Shown: positions 17,313 to 26,004, numbered from the stretch's first letter. The stretch: DNA of 64,000 nt from Mesorhizobium sp. (GCA_004017535.1 SAJS01000014.1:104646-168645), one strand, 5' to 3'. The notes: generated from the sequence alone by a model not told the origin. A program made the numbers and translations.

Positions 17313-19880
17313 ATGGACGTCGTCGTCGTCGAATCGCCGGCCAAGGCGAAGACAATCAACAAATATCTGGGCAAGAACTATAAGGTTCTGGCCTCGTTCG
17401 GCCATGTCCGCGATCTGCCGGCCAAGGACGGCTCGGTGCGGCCTGACGAGGATTTCGCCATGTCCTGGTCGGTCGACACCGCCTCGGGCAAGCGCCTCGC
17501 CGACATCGCCAAGGCGGTCAAGGATGCTGACGGCCTAATCCTCGCCACCGACCCGGATCGCGAGGGCGAGGCGATTTCCTGGCATGTGCTGGAAGTCTTG
17601 AAGCAGAAGCGCGCGCTGAAGGACAAACCGGTCAGCCGCGTCGTTTTCAACGCCATCACCAAGGCCTCGGTGCTCGATGCGATGGCCAATCCGCGCCAGA
17701 TCGACGCGCCGCTGGTCGACGCCTACCTCGCCCGCCGCGCGCTCGACTACCTCGTCGGCTTCACGCTGTCGCCGGTGCTGTGGCGCAAGCTGCCGGGCGC
17801 CCGTTCCGCCGGCCGCGTGCAGTCCGTGGCGCTTCGCCTGGTCTGCGACCGGGAATCCGAGATCGAGCGCTTCATCCGCGAGGAATACTGGCAGATCGCC
17901 GCCATCCTCAACACGCCGCGCAACGACAGTTTCGAGGCGCGGCTCACTGCCTTTGCCGGCAAGAAGCTGCAAAAACTCGACATCGCCAACAAGGCGCAGG
18001 CCGATGACATCAAGACGATGCTGGAAGGCGCGACCTTCAAGGCATTGTCGGTCGAAGCCAAGCCGACAAAACGCAATCCCGGCCCGCCCTTCACCACCTC
18101 GACGCTGCAGCAGGCCGCCTCCTCCGGGCTGGGCTTCTCAGCCACGCGCACCATGCAGGTGGCACAAAAACTCTACGAAGGCATGGATATCGGCGGCGAG
18201 ACCGCCGGCCTCATCACCTATATGCGAACCGACGGCGTGCAGATGGCGCCGGAGGCGATCGAGGCCGCCCGCAATGCCATCGTCAGCGAGTTCGGCGCGA
18301 AATATCTGCCGGAAAAGCCACGTTTCTACACCACCAAGGCCAAGAACGCCCAGGAAGCCCACGAGGCGATCCGCCCGACCGATTTCCGGCGCACGCCGGC
18401 TTCGGTGCGGCAATATCTCGACGCCGACCAGGCCCGTCTCTACGAGCTGATCTGGAAGCGCGCCATCGCCAGCCAGATGCAGCCGGCTGAGATCGAGCGC
18501 ACCACGGTCGAGATCGAGGCCGTCAACGGCGCCCGCACCGCCGAGCTGCGCGCGATCGGCTCGGTTATCCGCTTCGATGGCTTCATCGCCGCCTACACCG
18601 ACCAGAAGGACGAGGACGCGGAGGACGAGGAGAGCCGCCGCCTGCCCGAGATCCGCTCCGGCGAGCAGCTTGCCCGTCAGGCGATCAACGCCACCCAGCA
18701 CACCACCGAACCGCCGCCGCGCTATTCCGAGGCCTCGCTGATCAAGAAACTGGAGGAGCTCGGCATCGGCCGGCCATCGACCTACACCGCGATCCTGAAG
18801 ACGCTCGAGGACCGCGATTACGTCACCATCGACCGGCGCAAGCTGGTGCCGCAAGCCAAGGGCCGGCTGCTCTCGGCCTTCCTCGAGAGCTTCTTCGAGC
18901 GTTACGTCGAATATGATTTCACCGCTTCGCTCGAAGAGAAACTCGACGAGATTTCCGACGGCAAGCTCGCCTGGAAGGACGTTCTGCGCGACTTCTGGAA
19001 GGATTTCTCCGGCGCCGTCGACGACATCAAGGAATTGCGTGTCACCGACGTGCTCGATGCGCTCAACGAAGAACTCGCGCCGCTGGTGTTCCCGGAGCGC
19101 GAGGACGGCTCCAACCCGCGCATCTGTCCGAAATGCGGCACCGGAAATCTGTCGCTGAAACTCGGCAAGTTCGGCGCCTTCGTCGGCTGCTCGAACTATC
19201 CGGAATGCTCCTACACCCGCCAGCTCGGCGACGCCGCCAATCCGAATGGCGAGAACGGCAATGGCGAGGACGGTGTCAAGCTGCTCGGCAAGGATCCTTA
19301 CACCGCCGAGGAAATCACGCTGAGGAGCGGCCGTTTCGGCCCCTATATCCAGCGCGGCGAAGGCAAGGAGGCCAAGCGCTCGAGCCTGCCCAAGGGCTGG
19401 ACGCCCGAGTCGATCGACCACGAGAAGGCGCTGGCCTTGCTGGCGCTGCCGCGCGATGTCGGAAAACATCCCGAAACCGGCAAGATGATCTCTGCCGGTC
19501 TCGGCCGCTACGGCCCCTTCGTACTGCATGACGGCACCTACGCCAATCTGGAAACCATCGAGGACGTGTTCTCGATTGGCCTGAACCGCGCGGTCTCGGT
19601 GATCGCCGAGAAGCAGCAGAAGGGCAAGGGCGGCCGCAATGGCGCCACGCCGGCAGCGCTGAAGGAGCTTGGCGACCATCCCGACGGCGGCGGCAAGATC
19701 ACGGTACGCGACGGTCGCTACGGGCCCTATGTCAATTACGGCAAGGTCAATGCGACGCTGCCCAAGGGCAAGGACCCGCAATCGGTGACGATGGAAGAAG
19801 CGCTCGCCCTGATCGCAGAAAAGGAAGCCAAGGGCGGAGGCGGCAAAAAGCCCTTCCGCAGAGCGGCGAAGAAGGGGTAG
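17313..19880 (+). CDS. topA: DNA topoisomerase I
   Basis: Relaxes negative supercoils (type IA). The 855 residues start MDVVVVESPAKAKTI (TOPRIM, with the catalytic Glu7) and include DPDREGE near residue 80. The active-site tyrosine is Y303 in LITYMRTDG. A single four-cysteine zinc ribbon (CPKCGTGNLSL...CSNYPEC) comes after the catalytic core, followed by FGPYIQRG, YGPFVLHDG and YGPYVNYG repeats of the alphaproteobacterial C-terminal region and a basic tail. The 278-bp leader holds a perfect palindrome. rnr follows after 6 bp, so topA-rnr and probably the DUF983 gene are one operon. Confidence 0.97.
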   Translation: MDVVVVESPAKAKTINKYLGKNYKVLASFGHVRDLPAKDGSVRPDEDFAMSWSVDTASGKRLADIAKAVKDADGLILATDPDREGEAISWHVLEVLKQKRALKDKPVSRVVFNAITKASVLDAMANPRQIDAPLVDAYLARRALDYLVGFTLSPVLWRKLPGARSAGRVQSVALRLVCDRESEIERFIREEYWQIAAILNTPRNDSFEARLTAFAGKKLQKLDIANKAQADDIKTMLEGATFKALSVEAKPTKRNPGPPFTTSTLQQAASSGLGFSATRTMQVAQKLYEGMDIGGETAGLITYMRTDGVQMAPEAIEAARNAIVSEFGAKYLPEKPRFYTTKAKNAQEAHEAIRPTDFRRTPASVRQYLDADQARLYELIWKRAIASQMQPAEIERTTVEIEAVNGARTAELRAIGSVIRFDGFIAAYTDQKDEDAEDEESRRLPEIRSGEQLARQAINATQHTTEPPPRYSEASLIKKLEELGIGRPSTYTAILKTLEDRDYVTIDRRKLVPQAKGRLLSAFLESFFERYVEYDFTASLEEKLDEISDGKLAWKDVLRDFWKDFSGAVDDIKELRVTDVLDALNEELAPLVFPEREDGSNPRICPKCGTGNLSLKLGKFGAFVGCSNYPECSYTRQLGDAANPNGENGNGEDGVKLLGKDPYTAEEITLRSGRFGPYIQRGEGKEAKRSSLPKGWTPESIDHEKALALLALPRDVGKHPETGKMISAGLGRYGPFVLHDGTYANLETIEDVFSIGLNRAVSVIAEKQQKGKGGRNGATPAALKELGDHPDGGGKITVRDGRYGPYVNYGKVNATLPKGKDPQSVTMEEALALIAEKEAKGGGGKKPFRRAAKKG

Positions 19881-19886
19881 CAGGAC

Positions 19887-22193
19887 GTGGCGCGCAGGAT
19901 CTCCGGAAGAAGCCACGGCGATCCGCGCCACGCCGACACGAGGGCCAAGGTCAAGGACGACTATCGGCCCTCGCGCGACGAGATCCTGCGCTACATCGCC
20001 GAAAATCCCGACCGCTCCGGCAAGCGCGAGATCGCCAAGGCGTTTGCGCTGCGCGGCGAGGATCGCGTCTGGCTGAAGGACATGCTGCGCGATCTCCAGG
20101 ATGAAGGTCTGCTCAACAAGGAGCGCAAGCGCCTGACCCGCGCCGGCGCCGTGCCTCACGTCGCCGTGCTCGATATTTTCGGCCGCGACGACGACGGCGT
20201 GCTCCTGGCCAATCCGAGCGAATATACCGGCGCCGGTTCTCCGCCCGTCATCGCCATCCGCATCTCGCGCGGCGCCGGCGGCCCGGCGCCCGGCATCGGC
20301 GACCGCGTGCTCGCAAAGACCTTCCCGACCGACGATCCGTCGGGCCCTGCCTATACCGGGCGGGTGATGAAAATCTTCGAGAAGCGCAGGGACGCGGTGC
20401 TCGGCGTCTTCCGCGTGCTGAAGGACGGCACGTTGCGCATCGAGCCCGTCGATCGGCGCCAGCCGGAACTGATCGTCGACAAGGAATTCCAGAACGGCGC
20501 CCGGAACGGCGATCTCGTCGAGGTCGAGCCGGCGCGGGCATCCCGTTACGGGCTGCCCAGGGCAAAAGTGCTGGCGGTGCTGGGATCCTTGAGCAGCGAA
20601 AAGGCGGTCTCGATGATCGCCATCCATGCCCACGACATTCCCCATATCTTTCCGGCGGATGTGATTGCCGAGGCCGAAGCCGTGAAACCGGCGACGCTCG
20701 ATCACCGCGAGGATTGGCGCGACCTGCCGTTGGTGACCATCGATCCGGCCGACGCCAAGGACCATGACGACGCTGTCTTCGCCACGCCCGACACGGACGA
20801 GAAGAATCCCGGCGGCGTCATCGTCACCGTGGCGATCGCCGATGTCGCGGCCTATGTGCGCTATGGAAAGCAGCTGGATCGCGAAGCCTTGAAGCGCGGC
20901 AATTCGGTCTATTTCCCGGACCGGGTCGTGCCGATGTTGCCCGAACGCATCTCCAACGACCTCTGCTCGCTGCGCGAAGGCGAGGACCGGCCGGCGATCG
21001 CCGTGCGCATCACCTTCTCCTCGGAAGGCCGCAAGCTGCGCCATTCCTTCCACCGCGTGATGATGAAGTCGGCGGCCAAGCTCGCCTACCCGCAGGCGCA
21101 GGCCGCGATCGACGGCGTGCCCGACGACAAGACGCGGCCGCTCCTCGACAGCGTCCTGAAGCCGCTCTGGGATGCCTATGCCGTGCTGAAGCGCGGCCGC
21201 GACGCCCGCCAGCCGCTGGAGCTCGACCTGCCGGAGCGCAAGATCCTGCTGAAGCCGGACGGCACCGTCGACCGGGTCGTGGTGCCGGAGCGTCTCGACG
21301 CGCATAAGCTCATCGAGGAGTTCATGATCCAGGCCAATGTCGCGGCCGCCGAGACCCTGGAGGGCAAGAAAGAGCCCCTTGTCTACCGCATCCACGACGC
21401 GCCGTCGCTCGCCAAGCAGGAATCGCTGCGTGAGTTCCTGCAAACGCTCAGCCTGTCCCTGGCGCGCGGCGCGCAGATGCGGCCCAGCCAGTTCAACGGC
21501 ATTCTGGAACGGGTGCGCGGCGCCGATAACGAGGCGCTGGTCAACGAAGTCGTGCTGCGCTCGCAAAGCCAGGCCGAGTACTCGCCGAAGAACATCGGCC
21601 ATTTCGGCCTCAACCTCCGTCGCTACGCGCATTTCACCTCGCCGATCCGCCGCTATGCCGATCTGATCGTCCACCGGGGGCTGATCTCGGCGCTTGGCCT
21701 CGGGCAAGGCGGCCTGACCCAGCAGGAGGCGGACCGGCTGGAAGAGGTCGCCGCGCTGATTTCCGCCACGGAACGCCGCGCCATGGCCGCCGAGCGCGAT
21801 ACGGTCGACCGGCTGATCGCCGCCTATCTCGCCGAGCGCGTCAACGACACGTTCGACGCGCGCATCTCCGGCGTCACCAAGGCGGGGCTGTTTGTCCAAT
21901 TGCCGCAGTATGGCGCCGACGGCTTTATTCCGGTGTCAACTCTGGGCGGCGACTACTATATCTACGACGAAACCGCCCGATTGCTGTTCGGCGAACGCAC
22001 TGGCAAAGGCTATCAGCTTGCCGACCGCGTCGAAGTTCGGCTCGTCGAAGTCGCACCGATGGCCGGTGCGATGCGTTTCGAGATGCTGACCGACCCGAAG
22101 CCCCTGCCCGGCTCGAGGCGGTCGTTCCACAAGGCCAAGGGCCGCGCCCGCGCGTCGCAACCGCGCGTCGGTCCGCGCGGCAGGAGAAGATGA
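19887..22193 (+). CDS. rnr: Ribonuclease R
   Basis: A processive 3'-5' exoribonuclease able to degrade structured RNA. It has 768 residues with a GTG start at 19887 preceded by AGGAC. An N-terminal winged-helix region (EILRYIAENPDRSGKREIAK) and cold-shock domains precede the RNB catalytic domain with the metal-binding DPADAKDHDDAVFA (about 286-299) and NIGHFGLNLRRYAHFTSPIR. A C-terminal S1 domain (VNDTFDARISGVTKAGLFVQ) is followed by a basic Arg-rich tail. It is directly behind topA and overlaps the next start codon. Confidence 0.96.
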   Translation: MARRISGRSHGDPRHADTRAKVKDDYRPSRDEILRYIAENPDRSGKREIAKAFALRGEDRVWLKDMLRDLQDEGLLNKERKRLTRAGAVPHVAVLDIFGRDDDGVLLANPSEYTGAGSPPVIAIRISRGAGGPAPGIGDRVLAKTFPTDDPSGPAYTGRVMKIFEKRRDAVLGVFRVLKDGTLRIEPVDRRQPELIVDKEFQNGARNGDLVEVEPARASRYGLPRAKVLAVLGSLSSEKAVSMIAIHAHDIPHIFPADVIAEAEAVKPATLDHREDWRDLPLVTIDPADAKDHDDAVFATPDTDEKNPGGVIVTVAIADVAAYVRYGKQLDREALKRGNSVYFPDRVVPMLPERISNDLCSLREGEDRPAIAVRITFSSEGRKLRHSFHRVMMKSAAKLAYPQAQAAIDGVPDDKTRPLLDSVLKPLWDAYAVLKRGRDARQPLELDLPERKILLKPDGTVDRVVVPERLDAHKLIEEFMIQANVAAAETLEGKKEPLVYRIHDAPSLAKQESLREFLQTLSLSLARGAQMRPSQFNGILERVRGADNEALVNEVVLRSQSQAEYSPKNIGHFGLNLRRYAHFTSPIRRYADLIVHRGLISALGLGQGGLTQQEADRLEEVAALISATERRAMAAERDTVDRLIAAYLAERVNDTFDARISGVTKAGLFVQLPQYGADGFIPVSTLGGDYYIYDETARLLFGERTGKGYQLADRVEVRLVEVAPMAGAMRFEMLTDPKPLPGSRRSFHKAKGRARASQPRVGPRGRRR

Positions 22194-22639
22194 TGCCAGG
22201 CGATTCGCATGTGGAAGAACAGGTTTTCGGTGGCGAGCATCACTCTGGCCGTGTCGCCCGTCCGCTGTGGACGGCGATCAAGCGCGGCCTTCTCGGCCGT
22301 TGCCCGCGTTGCGGCGAAGGCAAGCTGTTTTACGCCTTCACCAAGACCGTCGACAAGTGCAGCGTCTGTGGCGAGGAGATCCATCACCATCGCGCGGACG
22401 ACCTGCCTGCCTATCTGGTCATCGTCATTGTCGGCCACATCGTGGTTGGCTCGTTCATGGCAGTGGAGGCGACCACCGCGCTGTCAAACTTACAGCACGC
22501 GCTGATCTGGGTGCCGCTGACCATCATTCTCGCGCTCGCACTTTTGCAACCGGTCAAGGGCGCCGTCATCGGCCTGCAATGGGCGCTTTATATGCACGGC
22601 TTCGGCGACGAGAAGGATGAATTCGAGAGCCATTCGTAA
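22190..22639 (+). CDS. DUF983 family membrane protein
   Basis: 149 residues of the DUF983 family. An N-terminal zinc-ribbon-like pair of CxxC motifs (RCPRCGEGKLF and KCSVCGEEI) is followed by two transmembrane helices (near 72-92 and 103-123). The start overlaps the rnr stop codon; the second of two consecutive ATGs, at 22193, has the better spacing from GGAG and may be the true start. Translational coupling to rnr is likely. In alphaproteobacteria DUF983 genes often lie near cytochrome oxidase genes; here the link is with RNA metabolism genes. Function unknown. Confidence 0.88.
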   Translation: MMPGDSHVEEQVFGGEHHSGRVARPLWTAIKRGLLGRCPRCGEGKLFYAFTKTVDKCSVCGEEIHHHRADDLPAYLVIVIVGHIVVGSFMAVEATTALSNLQHALIWVPLTIILALALLQPVKGAVIGLQWALYMHGFGDEKDEFESHS

Positions 22640-22727
22640 GCCAGGTTGCACCGCTGTCCGCCCTGGTTCAAAAGCCGCGACGCGCAAGCCACTTTCACAT
22701 CAGGGAAGTTTCCGCTAGGTCGGGCGC

Positions 22728-23468
22728 ATGGAAGGAATGACCAAGGCGGATGTCGACAAGCTCGATAAGGGCCTGGCCGTGCGCAGCGGCCGCGCGTTGC
22801 GTCCGCGTGATGCCGCGACGCTTATTCTGCTCGATCGCCAGGGCAAGGATGTCCTGGTGCTGATGGGCAGGCGACACGCCAGGCATGCCTTCATGCCCGG
22901 AAAATACGTCTTTCCCGGCGGCCGCACCGATCCCGCGGACAGCCGCATTGCCGTCGGCGCGCCTCTGCGCGGCGAAGAAGAGAAAAAATTGGTCGCCGGC
23001 CCCGGCCGCGCCAGCGCGGCGCGGGCGCGAGCAATCGCCCTGTCGGCGATTCGCGAGACCTATGAGGAAGCCGGCCTGCTGATCGGCCGCAAGGGCGCCT
23101 TCTCCACCGCGAAGCGCGACTGGCAGGGTTTCGCCGAACATGGCGTCATCCCGTCGCTGGACGTGCTCCGCTTCGTCGCCCGCGCCATCACCCCGCCCAA
23201 TCGCGTTCGCCGTTTCGACACGCGCTTCTTCAGCGCCTGGCGCCACGACGTTGCCGTGGAATTGCCCGGCGGCGGCCCGACCAACGAGCTGGAGGAACTC
23301 GTCTGGCTGCCGCTTGCCGATGCCCGCAAGGCCGACATCCCGGACATCACCGGCATGATCCTGGAAGAACTGGAAGGTCGGCTTGCAGACGATCCCTTGC
23401 TGCGGCCCGGCGGCGCCGTGCCGTTCTTCCGGCTTGTCCGCAACCGCTTCGTCCGCGAAGTCCTTTAG
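22728..23468 (+). CDS. NUDIX hydrolase with extended Nudix region
   Basis: 246 residues. The Nudix fold is seen from MPGKYVFPGG (about 56-65) and the helix ending AIRETYEEAGLLIG (about 105-118), the catalytic REUxEExGU part. About 35 extra residues (EEEKKLVAGPGRASAARARA and flanks) separate FPGG from the RE helix, as in the NUDT19-like subgroup, so the classical G-x5-E half is not recognisable. Such enzymes hydrolyse nucleoside diphosphate derivatives, including CoA esters; the substrate here is not determinable. It may be transcribed with the upstream DUF983 gene or the MFS gene 20 bp downstream. Confidence 0.87.
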   Translation: MEGMTKADVDKLDKGLAVRSGRALRPRDAATLILLDRQGKDVLVLMGRRHARHAFMPGKYVFPGGRTDPADSRIAVGAPLRGEEEKKLVAGPGRASAARARAIALSAIRETYEEAGLLIGRKGAFSTAKRDWQGFAEHGVIPSLDVLRFVARAITPPNRVRRFDTRFFSAWRHDVAVELPGGGPTNELEELVWLPLADARKADIPDITGMILEELEGRLADDPLLRPGGAVPFFRLVRNRFVREVL

Positions 23469-23488
23469 AAGCAGAGCATTTTGGTCCC

Positions 23489-24664
23489 ATGACGGTCGAT
23501 ACCCAACAACAGGGCGACGAACGCGTACACTGGCTGCCGATGGTCGCGGCTATCTCCTCGATCAGCGTCGTCGGCATCGCCATCGGCCTCGGCATGCCGC
23601 TGCTCAGCGTCATTCTGGAAAGCCGCGGCCACTCCGCTTCGATGATCGGCCTCAACACGGCCGTCGCCGGCCTCGCCTCGATCGCCGGCGCGCCTCTGGC
23701 CACGCCGCTTGCCATGCGGCTCGGCGTCGCCTGGACCATGCTGTTGATGATCGCCATCGGCGCGCTCGCCTTTGTCGGCTTTCACTTCGCGCCGGATTTC
23801 TGGATGTGGTTCCCGCTCCGCGTCGCCCTGCATATCTCGCTGACGGTGCTGTTCATCCTGTCGGAATTCTGGATCAGCACCTCCGCGCCGCCGAACCGCC
23901 GCGGCCTCGTGCTTGGCATCTACGCCACCGTTTTGTCGCTCGGCTTTGCCGCCGGACCCTGGCTGTTCGCCCATCTCGGCAGTTCGGGCTTCCTGCCGTT
24001 CGGCGTCACCATAGCACTGGTCACGCTTGCCGCCATTCCGGTGTTGGCGGCCCGCAACGAGAGCCCGACCATCGTCGCCGAGAGCGAGACCAGCCATTTC
24101 CTGCGCTACGTCTGGCTGGTGCCGACGGCGACCTTCGCCGTGCTTGTCTTCGGCGCGGTCGAGACCGGCGGTTTCTCGCTCTTCCCCGTCTATGGCAGCC
24201 GCATCGGCTATTCAGAGGCTGACGCCGCACTCCTGCTGACCATGATCGGGCTCGGCAACGTGCTTCTGCAGATCCCGATCGGCATGATCAGCGACCGTGT
24301 CTCGGACCGGCGCCATCTGCTTCTGGGCTGCGCCACCGTCGGCCTGATCGGTACCGTCTTCATGCCGTTCTTCGCGCAGAACTGGCATCTTATGGCCGCC
24401 CTTCTGTTTGTCTGGGGCGGCGTCGTCGCGGCCATGTACACGATCGGCCTTGCCCATCTCGGCTCGCAGCTTTCCGGCCATGAGCTGGCATCAGCCAACG
24501 CGGCCTTCGTGCTCTGCTACGGCGTCGGCATGGTGATCGGTCCGCAGGCGATCGGCATCGGCATGGACGCCTTCGGCCCCTCCGGCTTCGGCTGGTCGCT
24601 GGCCATCTTTTTCGCCGCCTACATGCTTCTGGTCCTGGTCAGGCTGGTGCGCAGGATTCTCTAA
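23489..24664 (+). CDS. Major facilitator superfamily transporter
   Basis: 391 residues with twelve predicted transmembrane helices and a short cytoplasmic N-terminus (MTVDTQQQGDERVHW). The helix 2-3 loop has ATPLAMRLG, and the corresponding loop in the second half has GMISDRVSDRRHL, matching the MFS motif A pattern DRxxRR. It belongs to the YcaD-like type of small MFS carriers by general appearance; the substrate is unknown. It begins 20 bp after the NUDIX stop and its stop codon touches a palindromic repeat that may end the transcript. Confidence 0.88.
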   Translation: MTVDTQQQGDERVHWLPMVAAISSISVVGIAIGLGMPLLSVILESRGHSASMIGLNTAVAGLASIAGAPLATPLAMRLGVAWTMLLMIAIGALAFVGFHFAPDFWMWFPLRVALHISLTVLFILSEFWISTSAPPNRRGLVLGIYATVLSLGFAAGPWLFAHLGSSGFLPFGVTIALVTLAAIPVLAARNESPTIVAESETSHFLRYVWLVPTATFAVLVFGAVETGGFSLFPVYGSRIGYSEADAALLLTMIGLGNVLLQIPIGMISDRVSDRRHLLLGCATVGLIGTVFMPFFAQNWHLMAALLFVWGGVVAAMYTIGLAHLGSQLSGHELASANAAFVLCYGVGMVIGPQAIGIGMDAFGPSGFGWSLAIFFAAYMLLVLVRLVRRIL

Positions 24665-24769
24665 TGCATGTCGCCCAGAAGTGTTCAGCGGTTCTGGGAC
24701 AACGACATGCATCAAAATAAAGACCTAAAGCGCGTCGCCTGAATCTGTTTCAGCGCGACGCGCTTTAGG
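24664..24769. repeat. Palindromic intergenic repeat, family B copy 1 (two hairpins)
   Basis: Two perfect inverted repeats lie in tandem: ATGCATGTCG (24664-24673) with CGACATGCAT (24703-24712), and the 15-bp CCTAAAGCGCGTCGC (24724-24738) with GCGACGCGCTTTAGG (24755-24769). The same two-hairpin layout, with related sequence, occurs at 25762-25860 and, with a degenerate second half, at 63842-63943. The first arm starts at the last base of the MFS stop codon, so it may also act as a transcript end. Confidence 0.8.
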
Positions 24770-24859
24770 CGGACGCCGCCGGCAGCGGGCATCCTGACAT
24801 CACCGTGTCAGTAGTACCCCTGCTATACCCTGCCTCCAACGCCAGGCAGGAGAATTGCG

Positions 24860-25318
24860 ATGGTCGACAGCGGCTTTGAAACCAAATCCCTCAGGATGGA
24901 ACTGCTTCTGCTCGTCACATTCCAGGCGCCAGCCGCCGATGTCGAGCGCATCATGGAGGCGGTGGTGGCGATCACTCCACTGCGCATGGGCAAATATGAC
25001 AGCAACGCCTATCAGTCGGCGCAAGGCATCGAGCGCTACCGGCCGATTGAGGGCGCCGCCGCCGGCCCCGAGACGGAACTGCGCCGGCGGCCGGGCACCG
25101 TCGAAGTGTCGTTCGAGATCGCTGACGACCAGGCGCTCGCCGCCCGTATCGTCGAGGCGATATTCCAGGCCCATTCCTACCAGGAGCCCGTCATCCGCAT
25201 CCAGCCGCTGCTCGCCAGCCGCTCCAAGGGCCTAGACGACCGCGCCAATCCGAACCGCTGGTGGAACACGACGGGCGACTGGCAAAGGAAGGGGCAGTTG
25301 ATCGAGCATAGCGTTTGA
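24860..25318 (+). CDS. Stand-alone YqfO/NIF3-insert (CutA/PII-like fold) protein
   Basis: 152 residues. The central part (ELLLLVTFQAPAADVERIMEA, RMGKYDSNAYQSAQGIERYR, FQAHSYQEPVIRIQ) matches the CutA/PII-like domain that is inserted into NIF3/YqfO proteins and also occurs alone as small proteins of about 100 residues. The usual G-x-Y-D-S and H-x-Y-E-E-P positions appear as GKYDSN and HSYQEP. A unique C-terminal stretch (ANPNRWWNTTGDWQRKG) follows. No signal peptide. A regulatory or metal-sensing role is possible but unproven. It is flanked by a palindromic repeat and the rpmG promoter. Confidence 0.75.
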   Translation: MVDSGFETKSLRMELLLLVTFQAPAADVERIMEAVVAITPLRMGKYDSNAYQSAQGIERYRPIEGAAAGPETELRRRPGTVEVSFEIADDQALAARIVEAIFQAHSYQEPVIRIQPLLASRSKGLDDRANPNRWWNTTGDWQRKGQLIEHSV

Positions 25319-25365
25319 AGCGGGGAAATCGGCCATGCCGAAAATAGGCGAAAAAGGCGTCCGGG

Positions 25366-25394
25366 CTTGACTTTCCGGGCGCGTTCTTTATGTG
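25366..25394 (+). promoter_or_regulatory. Candidate sigma-70 promoter of rpmG
   Basis: CTTGAC (25366-25371) and TATGTG (25389-25394) are separated by 17 bp. CTTGAC is the favoured -35 hexamer of alphaproteobacterial housekeeping promoters. It lies about 80 bp before the rpmG start, leaving a leader of about 70 nt. The -10 match is moderate. Confidence 0.5.
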
Positions 25395-25473
25395 TCGCGC
25401 CAAGTTTCCCGCGTCCGGGTGTTTTCCCGTGCTCCAGCGGCCAAAACTCCACGAACATTAACGGACGAACATC

Positions 25474-25641
25474 ATGGCCAAAGCCGCAAACATCAAGATC
25501 AAGCTTCTGTCGACCGCCGACACCGGGTTCTTCTACGTGACCAGCAAGAACAGCCGTACCAAGACGGACAAGCTCTCGTTCCGCAAGTACGATCCGGTCG
25601 CCAAGAAGCACGTCGAGTTCAAGGAAACCAAGATCAAGTAA
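25474..25641 (+). CDS. rpmG: 50S ribosomal protein L33
   Basis: 55 residues, [20 protein letters not shown] at the start, then [21 protein letters not shown] and ending KETKIK, the classical cysteine-free (zinc-independent) L33 type found in Rhizobiales. It has its own promoter-like element and a strong terminator, so it is probably monocistronic. High basic-residue content and ideal length make the call secure. Confidence 0.97.
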   Translation: MAKAANIKIKLLSTADTGFFYVTSKNSRTKTDKLSFRKYDPVAKKHVEFKETKIK

Positions 25642-25669
25642 TCCGGTTTCCCGCCGTGTAAGCCAAAAG

Positions 25670-25695
25670 CGCCGCCCTTGGGGCGGCGTTTTTGT
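25670..25695 (+). terminator. Rho-independent terminator of rpmG
   Basis: CGCCGCCC (25670-25677) and GGGCGGCG (25681-25688) form an 8-bp GC stem with a 3-nt loop, followed by a T-rich tract (TTTTTGTTTT). It lies 28 bp after the rpmG stop codon. Confidence 0.92.
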
Positions 25696-25761
25696 TTTCA
25701 GGAGGGACCGGCGGCAAGGGAACTGCGCCGCTGTTCAGCGCTGGTTCCCGGTCGGTTCAAA

Positions 25762-25860
25762 GCATGTCTCCCGAAAGTGGACCGGTTTCGGATAAAGACA
25801 TGCGTAGATCAAAAACCTAAAGCGCATGGAGCGAATCTGAAAGATCAAGACGCGCTTTAG
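25762..25860. repeat. Palindromic intergenic repeat, family B copy 2
   Basis: The first hairpin is GCATGTCT (25762-25769) with AGACATGC (25796-25803), with inner complementary CCGAAA and TTTCGG. The second is CTAAAGCGC (25817-25825) with GCGCTTTAG (25852-25860). About 80% of the bases match the copy at 63842 by eye over the first 70 bp. It occupies part of the 598-bp gap between rpmG and pleD. Confidence 0.85.
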
Positions 25861-25873
25861 TCTTTTGGAAAAA

Positions 25874-25940
25874 GGGGGCCGGTCGGCGTTTGGCAGCGGT
25901 ACGAGGAGGCCACTATGTGCCAGCGCCGGCCGGCCGACCC
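25874..25940 (+). promoter_or_regulatory. GC-rich hairpin enclosing a ribosome-binding site
   Basis: GGCCGGTCGGCG (25877-25888) can pair over 12 bp (one G-U) with CGCCGGCCGGCC (25924-25935), and GGG (25874-25876) with CCC (25938-25940) across a small bulge. The 35-nt loop holds GAGGAGG (25903-25909) and the ATG at 25915 of a 29-codon ORF. This could control translation; that is inference from sequence only. Confidence 0.4.
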
Positions 25941-26004
25941 CACGGACCCAGGAGATGCGGCGGACCTGAGCATCATGGGGTATTTTTCGGATCGAGCCGG
26001 CTAG
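25915..26004 (+). CDS. Candidate 29-residue small protein or leader peptide
   Basis: ATG at 25915 follows GAGGAGG after 5 nt, the best Shine-Dalgarno match in this gap, and the frame ends at TAG 26002-26004. The product begins MCQRRPADPTDPGD and ends IMGYFSDRAG. It has no transmembrane segment. The first half has codon choice like neighbouring genes. No homologue is known to me, so it may be a small protein, a leader peptide or chance. The rest of the gap up to pleD (26005-26239) holds no recognisable gene; a cluster of TTAA half-sites near 26070-26125 is noted only as AT-rich sequence. Confidence 0.35.
   Translation: MCQRRPADPTDPGDAADLSIMGYFSDRAG

Noticed and set aside
18138-21899. 1253-codon open frame on the - strand opposite topA and rnr
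   Set aside because: It spans two real genes and their junction, has no ribosome-binding site or recognisable domain, and has codon-mirror composition.
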